DNA from: an uncultured Collinsella sp. | GTDB lineage: Bacteria > Actinomycetota > Coriobacteriia > Coriobacteriales > Coriobacteriaceae | Assembly: GCA_900549025.1 (NCBI GenBank) | Contig: URMZ01000041.1 | Span: 1-10,457 of the forward strand | DNA: 10,457 nucleotides | Direction: 5' to 3' | Shown: positions 6,459-10,457 of the stretch, piece by piece | How the letters are laid out: each line of letters begins with the position of its first letter | How positions within the stretch are numbered: the stretch's first letter is position 1 | Position numbers and translations under genes: made by a program | Notes under the pieces: model-generated | What the model was told of the DNA's origin: nothing | The model's database searches: none | Seen by the model: only the letters and a program-made list of their open reading frames with translations

Positions 6459-6485
6459 CCGTTCACCCCCTATAAAAAACCGTTC
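6459..6485 (+). promoter_or_regulatory. CCGTTC direct repeat, 21-bp spacing (candidate activator site) of arcA copy 2
   Basis: CCGTTC at 6459-6464 and 6480-6485, 21 bp apart, with the second repeat starting 39 bp before the -10, exactly as at copy 1. The bases between the repeats differ completely from copy 1, so the repeats and their spacing are what has been kept. Confidence 0.6.
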
Positions 6486-6495
6486 GTGGGCAAGG

Positions 6496-6524
6496 TGGAA
6501 GTATGAGCTGATTTTGGATATAAA
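6496..6524 (+). promoter_or_regulatory. Promoter of arcA copy 2
   Basis: TGGAAG (-35, 6496-6501), a 17-bp spacer and TATAAA (-10, 6519-6524), preceded by GGTGGAA and TTTTGGATATAA blocks shared with copy 1. The -10 is somewhat better than at copy 1. Transcription would start near 6531, and probably continues into arcB. Confidence 0.7.
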
Positions 6525-6541
6525 TATGTCGTCAGCAATAA

Positions 6542-6586
6542 CGCCTCACACGGAGGGGCGCTAACGAATCGGCCCTGACAAGGGCC
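6542..6586 (+). promoter_or_regulatory. Two tandem hairpins in the arcA copy 2 leader
   Basis: Hairpin A pairs CGCCTC (6542-6547) with GGGGCG (6555-6560), including a T-G pair. Hairpin B pairs GGCCCT (6571-6576) with AGGGCC (6581-6586) around GACA. Compared with copy 1 the stem bases differ but both stems are retained, with a GNNA-type tetraloop in hairpin B in both cases. Confidence 0.5.
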
Positions 6587-7849
6587 CGAAAGAAAGGTAG
6601 GAGGCCATGACGAAAGGTCTGCACGTGCCTTCCGAGATCGGCAAGCTCAGGAAGGTCTGCCTGCACCGTCCCGGCGACGAGCTCCTCAACCTGCCGCCCG
6701 ACGAGCTCGAGCGACTCCTGTTCGACGACGTCCCGTTCCTGGAGGTCGCGCAGCAGGAGCACGACACCTTCGCCCAGATCCTGAGGGACCAGGGCGTGGA
6801 GGTCCTCTATCTCGAGAACCTCGTCGCCGAGGTGTTCGACCAGGTCCCCGGCGCCCGCGCCGAGTTCACCGACCAGTACATCGCCGAGGCCGGCATCCGC
6901 GGCCAGCACATGCCGCAGATCGTCCGCGAGAAGCTGGACTCCATCGAGGACAACCTCGAGTTCGTCAAGAAGACCATGGCCGGCATGACCAAGTCCGAGA
7001 TCGACATGCCCCTCACGGCGTCCACGACCCTCGACTCCCTGGTCAACTCCGAGTCCGAGTCCGACCTGATCATCGACCCGATGCCCAACCTCTACTTCAC
7101 CCGCGACCCGTTCGCGGTCATCGGCGAGGGCGTCAACCTCAACCGCATGTACTCGGTCACCCGCAACCGCGAGACCCTGTACGGCAAGTACATCTTCAAG
7201 TACCACCCCGACTACAAGGACGTCTCGCTGTACTTCCGCCGCGACTGCCAGTTCCACACCGAGGGCGGCGACGTGCTGAACATCAACGAGAAGACCCTCG
7301 CCGTCGGCATCTCCCAGCGCACCCAGGCCGCCGCGATCGACGTCATGGCCCAGAACATCTTCTGGAACTCCGACTCCAAGGTCGAGCGCATCCTGGCCTT
7401 CGACATCCCGGTCTCGCGCGCCTTCATGCACCTCGACACGGTCTTCACCCAGATCGACGTCGATAAGTTCACGATCCACCCCGCCATCATGGGCACCCTG
7501 CGCGTCTACGAGCTGACCGCCGGCAAGAACCCGGGCGACGTGAACATCCGCCTGATCGAGGACACCCTCGAGCACGTCCTGGAGGACGCCACCGGCGTCG
7601 ACCAGGTCAAGCTGATCCCCTGCGGCGGCGGCGACCCGATCGCGGCCTCCCGCGAGCAGTGGAACGACGGCTCCAACACCCTGTGCGTCGAGCCCGGCAA
7701 GATCTGCGTCTACGCCCGCAACACCGTCACCAACGACGTGCTGTACAAGGAGGGCCTGGACCTTCTCGTCGTGCCCTCCGCCGAGCTCTCCCGCGGCCGC
7801 GGCGGCCCGCGCTGCATGAGCATGCCCTTCTGGCGCGAGGACCTCTAAG
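6583..7849 (+). repeat. 1,267-bp perfect direct repeat, copy 2 (arcA plus 24-bp leader)
   Basis: Identical to 3494-4760. Flanks on both sides differ from copy 1, so this is not simply a duplicated stretch of assembly. Confidence 0.95.
6607..7848 (+). CDS. arcA: Arginine deiminase, copy 2
   Basis: The coding sequence and 413-aa product are identical to copy 1, with the same active-site residues (D167, E219, H275, D277, C403) and the same close AGGAGG. It differs in context. Copy 2 is followed by arcB after 105 bases with no T-tract terminator between, so it probably forms the first gene of an arcA-arcB transcript, the standard order in ADI operons. Copy 1 is a single-gene unit. Copy 2 also has the better ARG-box match and an extra CCGTTC-type pair upstream, so the two may respond differently to arginine or another signal. 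Confidence 0.98.
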   Translation: MTKGLHVPSEIGKLRKVCLHRPGDELLNLPPDELERLLFDDVPFLEVAQQEHDTFAQILRDQGVEVLYLENLVAEVFDQVPGARAEFTDQYIAEAGIRGQHMPQIVREKLDSIEDNLEFVKKTMAGMTKSEIDMPLTASTTLDSLVNSESESDLIIDPMPNLYFTRDPFAVIGEGVNLNRMYSVTRNRETLYGKYIFKYHPDYKDVSLYFRRDCQFHTEGGDVLNINEKTLAVGISQRTQAAAIDVMAQNIFWNSDSKVERILAFDIPVSRAFMHLDTVFTQIDVDKFTIHPAIMGTLRVYELTAGKNPGDVNIRLIEDTLEHVLEDATGVDQVKLIPCGGGDPIAASREQWNDGSNTLCVEPGKICVYARNTVTNDVLYKEGLDLLVVPSAELSRGRGGPRCMSMPFWREDL

Positions 7850-7860
7850 TCTTTCCGTTT

Positions 7861-7908
7861 CCGGTGCGGTCCCCCTACAACCGCACCGGCTTCGCCCGTT
7901 AAACGGGC
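7861..7908 (+). promoter_or_regulatory. Two intercistronic hairpins between arcA copy 2 and arcB
   Basis: A 10-bp stem (7861-7870 with 7880-7889) is followed by a 6-bp stem (GCCCGT 7894-7899 with ACGGGC 7903-7908, TAA loop). Neither has a T tract, so they look like mRNA-processing or stability elements, or a partial terminator setting the arcA:arcB ratio, not full terminators. Confidence 0.55.
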
Positions 7909-7953
7909 ACCACTAATACTTACGTAATTCATTTCTTCGAAAGGAATCAAACC

Positions 7954-8949
7954 ATGGGTGTTAACCTTTCCGGCCGTAGCTTCCTCAAGCTTCTCGACCT
8001 CACCACCGAGGAGATCGAGTACCTGCTCAAGCTCTCCAAGAACTTCAAGGATATGAAGCGCGCTGGCGTTCCGCACCGCTATCTCGAGGGCAAGAACATC
8101 GTTCTGCTCTTCCAGAAGACCTCTACTCGTACCCGCTGCGCCTTCGAGGTCGGCGGCATGGATCTGGGCATGGGCGTCACCTACCTCGATCCGGGTTCGT
8201 CGCAGATGGGCAAGAAGGAGTCCATCGAGGACACTGCCCGCGTTCTCGGCCGCATGTATGACGGCATCGAGTTCCGTGGCTTTGCCCAGGACGACGTCGA
8301 GGAGCTCGCTGCTAAGTCCGGCGTGCCCGTGTGGAACGGCCTGACCACCGAGTGGCACCCCACCCAGATGCTCGCCGACATCCTGACCGTCCAGGAGAAC
8401 TTCAACTACGACATCAAGGGCAAGACCCTCGTCTTCATGGGCGACTGCAAGAACAATGTCGCTCGCTCCCTCATGGTCGTCTGCTCCAAGCTCGGCATGA
8501 ACTTCGTGGCCTGCGGCCCCGAGGAGTGCATGCCCGCTGACGACGTCATCGAGGCCTGCAAGCCCATCGCCGAGGCTAACGGCTGCACCATCAAGCTGAC
8601 CACCGACGTCAAGGACGGCGTCACCGGTGCCGACGTTATCTACACCGACGTGTGGGTCTCCATGGGCGAGCCCGACGAGGTCTGGGCCGAGCGCATCGCT
8701 CAGCTCACCCCGTATCGTGTCACCTCCGAGGTCATGGCTATGGCCAACCCGGGTGCTATCTTCCTGCACTGCCTGCCCAGCTTCCACGACACCAACACCA
8801 CCATTGGCGCCGAGAAGTGCGAGCAGTTCGGCATCACCGAGCAGGAGGTCACCGACGAGGTCTTCGAGAGCCCCGCTTCCAAGGTCTTCGACGAGGCCGA
8901 GAACCGCATGCACACCATTAAGGCTGTCATGTACGCCACGCTCAAGTAA
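7954..8949 (+). CDS. arcB: Ornithine carbamoyltransferase, catabolic type
   Basis: This 331-aa cytoplasmic enzyme in the ADI pathway converts citrulline and phosphate to ornithine and carbamoyl phosphate. The family marks are all present: the carbamoyl-phosphate loop STRTR (57-61), HPTQ (135-138), the ornithine-side DVWVSMGE (232-239, SMG loop) and HCLPSFHD (272-279, catalytic C273). AAAGGAA lies 7 bases before the ATG. The length and position after arcA favour the catabolic enzyme (ArcB) over biosynthetic ArgF, but the sequence alone does not exclude dual use. The carbamoyl phosphate would go to a carbamate kinase not encoded here. Confidence 0.96.
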   Translation: MGVNLSGRSFLKLLDLTTEEIEYLLKLSKNFKDMKRAGVPHRYLEGKNIVLLFQKTSTRTRCAFEVGGMDLGMGVTYLDPGSSQMGKKESIEDTARVLGRMYDGIEFRGFAQDDVEELAAKSGVPVWNGLTTEWHPTQMLADILTVQENFNYDIKGKTLVFMGDCKNNVARSLMVVCSKLGMNFVACGPEECMPADDVIEACKPIAEANGCTIKLTTDVKDGVTGADVIYTDVWVSMGEPDEVWAERIAQLTPYRVTSEVMAMANPGAIFLHCLPSFHDTNTTIGAEKCEQFGITEQEVTDEVFESPASKVFDEAENRMHTIKAVMYATLK

Positions 8950-8964
8950 GAGCATCTAGCATCT

Positions 8965-9005
8965 CGCTCGGGGTGTATTGCTGCACACCCCGAGCGGTTT
9001 TATCT
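8965..9005 (+). terminator. Rho-independent terminator after arcB
   Basis: A 12-bp stem (8965-8976 with 8985-8996) with an 8-base loop is followed by GTTTTATCT. It starts 16 bases after the arcB stop codon and separates arcB from the transporter gene. Confidence 0.85.
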
Positions 9006-9012
9006 GGTAATA

Positions 9013-9063
9013 ATCTCGCATCAAGCGGCAGGCACGGCACGGAAGAGCCGCTTCTGGCGAGAT
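9013..9063 (+). promoter_or_regulatory. Long two-part hairpin in front of the transporter gene
   Basis: Outer stem ATCTCGC/GCGAGAT (9013-9019 with 9057-9063), a symmetric 3x3 internal loop, inner stem AAGCGGC/GCCGCTT (9023-9029 with 9047-9053) and a 17-base loop containing GGCACGGCACGG. No T tract follows, so it is not a terminator. It ends 33 bases before the ATG and could be a leader regulating translation or stability. A possible -10 (AATAAT, 9009-9014) abuts it but lacks a good -35. Confidence 0.5.
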
Positions 9064-9096
9064 CAGTAAATGATTTATGAAGGGGGGATGAGAACT

Positions 9097-10457
9097 ATGA
9101 CTGAGACCGCTAAGAAAAAGCGCGGTATGCCTTCATCGTTCACCATTCTTCTTGCTCTGCTGGCAATTGTCGCAGTGATTACCGTTATCGTCTCCGGCAC
9201 GTCCGGCGGCGCGGTTACTGCCGCCCGTCTGAGCGATTTCTGCACCGCCCCGATTAAGGGCTTCGCTGACGCTCTGCCCGTCTGCCTCTTCGTTATGATC
9301 CTGGGCGGCTTCCTCGGCATGATGACCGAGACCGGCGCTCTGGACAACGGCATCGCCGTTCTGGTGCAGAAGCTTAAGGGCAACGAGATTATGCTCATTC
9401 CCGTGCTGATGCTCATCTTCTCCCTCGGTGGTACCACCTATGGTATGTGCGAGGAGACCGTTCCCTTCTACGCCCTGCTCGCCGCTACCATGATGGCCGC
9501 TGGCTTCGACCCCATGGTCGGTGCCGCTACCGTCCTGCTCGGCGCTGGCTGCGGCTGCCTGGGCTCCACGGTTAACCCGTTCGCCGTCGGCGCTGCCGTC
9601 GACGCTCTGACCGGCGTTGGCATTGAGGTCAACCAGTCCATCATCATCGGCCTCGGTGCCGTCCTGTGGATTGTCACTACCGCTATGTCCATCTTCTTCG
9701 TGATGAGCTACGCCAAGAAGGTCAAGGCTGACAAGGGTTCCACCATCCTGTCGATGCAGGAGCTCAAGGACGCCGAAGAGGCTCACGGCAAGGCTGCTTC
9801 CGAGGTCCACAAGGAGGTCAAGCTCACCGGTCGTCAGAAGGGTGTTCTGATCGCCTTCGCCTTCACCTTCGTCGTCATGATCGTCGGCTTCATTCCGCTG
9901 GCCGACCTCAACGAGGGCGTCGCCAACTTCTTCGACGCTGGCGCTGTCTACGACGCCGACGGTAACGCCGTCGTCCAGGGCTGGTCTGCCCTGATCACCG
10001 GCCTGCCCATTGGCCAGTGGTACTTCGACGAGGCTTCCACCTGGTTCTTCCTCATGGCCGTCCTGATCGGTATCATCGGTGGCCTGTCCGAGAAGCAGAT
10101 CGTTAACACCTTCATCACCGGCGCTGCCGACATGATGTCCGTTGTTCTCGTCATCGCCCTCGCCCGTGGTATCTCCGTCCTCATGGCTAACACCGGCCTC
10201 GATGTCTTCGTCCTCGACGCTGCCGCCAATGCCCTGGCTGGCCTGTCCGGCGTGATCTTCGCTCCCATGAGCTTCCTGGTCTACTTCGGCCTGTCCTTCC
10301 TGATCCCCTCGACCTCCGGTATGGCCACCGTCTCCATGCCCATCATGGGACCGCTGGCTGTTAAGCTCGGCTTCTCGCCTGAGGTCATGGTCATGATCTT
10401 CTCCGCCGCCATCGGTGTCGTGAACCTGTTCACCCCGACCTCCGGCGCCATCATGGG
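9097..10457 (+). CDS. arcD: YfcC-family membrane carrier, likely arginine/ornithine exchanger (partial)
   Basis: The gene runs off the right edge; 453 codons are visible of an expected ~490-500. It is a polytopic inner-membrane protein: a short basic N-terminus (KKKRG), a first membrane helix at about 14-33, and many further hydrophobic segments, with a charged cytoplasmic-type loop at about 205-248. Two internally related halves carry ion-transporter-superfamily signatures: GGTTYGMCEETVPFY (111-125) with GSTVNPFAVGAA (156-167), and PSTSGMATVSMPIMGPLA (404-421) with TPTSGAIM at the cut end. This is the YfcC/DcuC-like family (C4-dicarboxylate anaerobic carrier fold), members of which serve as ArcD in streptococcal arc operons. 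Position after arcB supports arginine/ornithine exchange, but the substrate is inferred. ATG 9097 is chosen over ATG 9088 because AAGGGGGG ends directly at 9087, giving a proper 9-base spacer only for 9097. A terminator precedes it, so it is separately controlled or depends on read-through. Confidence 0.85.
   Translation, partial: MTETAKKKRGMPSSFTILLALLAIVAVITVIVSGTSGGAVTAARLSDFCTAPIKGFADALPVCLFVMILGGFLGMMTETGALDNGIAVLVQKLKGNEIMLIPVLMLIFSLGGTTYGMCEETVPFYALLAATMMAAGFDPMVGAATVLLGAGCGCLGSTVNPFAVGAAVDALTGVGIEVNQSIIIGLGAVLWIVTTAMSIFFVMSYAKKVKADKGSTILSMQELKDAEEAHGKAASEVHKEVKLTGRQKGVLIAFAFTFVVMIVGFIPLADLNEGVANFFDAGAVYDADGNAVVQGWSALITGLPIGQWYFDEASTWFFLMAVLIGIIGGLSEKQIVNTFITGAADMMSVVLVIALARGISVLMANTGLDVFVLDAAANALAGLSGVIFAPMSFLVYFGLSFLIPSTSGMATVSMPIMGPLAVKLGFSPEVMVMIFSAAIGVVNLFTPTSGAIM

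Noticed and set aside
3494..7849. A composite transposon or insertion sequence carrying arcA.
   Set aside because: No transposase, terminal inverted repeats or target-site duplication is seen, and the repeat limits coincide with the gene. Homologous upstream architecture argues for an older duplication.
7916..7933. A possible ARG box before arcB (AATTCATTT half-site).
   Set aside because: Only one half-site matches and the other half has none of TGAAT; about 9 of 16 positions is chance level in AT-rich DNA.
6532..8955. An 807-codon open frame on the minus strand across arcA copy 2 and arcB, and a 497-codon one at 3359-4852 across arcA copy 1.
   Set aside because: They lie antisense to well-supported genes with intact catalytic motifs. 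Their Val/Leu/Gly/Asp/His-rich translations are what C/G-ending codons give when read backwards. The shared part is identical only because arcA is duplicated.

Overview
The window looks like the chromosome of a GC-rich, probably anaerobic, gut-type actinobacterium. Protein style, codon use and the arginine deiminase (ADI) cluster fit the Coriobacteriia (Collinsella-like). This placement is recognition from memory, not a database result. Coding DNA is GC-rich with C/G-ending codons, most strongly in the two arcA copies. The two intergenic regions in front of the arcA copies are strikingly AT-rich.

Layout. Left part, minus strand: the N-terminal part of a TrmA/RlmD-family RNA (uracil-C5)-methyltransferase (1-275), a strong terminator (322-365), and ppk encoding polyphosphate kinase 1 with a long Ala/Pro/Glu-rich C-terminal extension (389-2968). 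A divergent AT-rich region (2969-3517) follows. Right part, plus strand, is an ADI locus: arcA copy 1 (3518-4759), terminator, arcT-like aminotransferase (4909-6033), strong terminator, AT-rich regulatory region (6125-6606), arcA copy 2 (6607-7848), arcB (7954-8949), terminator, a long structured leader (9013-9063), and a YfcC-family transporter running off the right edge (9097-10457).

How the genes work together. ArcA hydrolyses arginine to citrulline and ammonia. ArcB phosphorolyses citrulline to ornithine and carbamoyl phosphate. A carbamate kinase (ArcC, not in this window) would make ATP from carbamoyl phosphate. The YfcC-type carrier is the likely arginine/ornithine exchanger. ArcT is a PLP enzyme of unproven substrate that accompanies arc operons in some lactic acid bacteria. 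The pathway yields ATP and ammonia, giving energy and acid resistance.

Most notable. The two arcA genes are identical over 1,267 bp (coding sequence plus 24 bp of leader). Their ~360-bp upstream regions have diverged heavily but keep the same architecture at nearly constant spacing: tandem ARG-box-like sites about 270 bp upstream of the -10, an ATGCAATT block, a TTTAGG/GCGTTTA block, two CCGTTC repeats exactly 21 bp apart, a weak -35/-10 promoter with 17-bp spacing, and two leader hairpins. This suggests an old duplication whose coding parts were homogenised, and an undescribed activator site working alongside ArgR.
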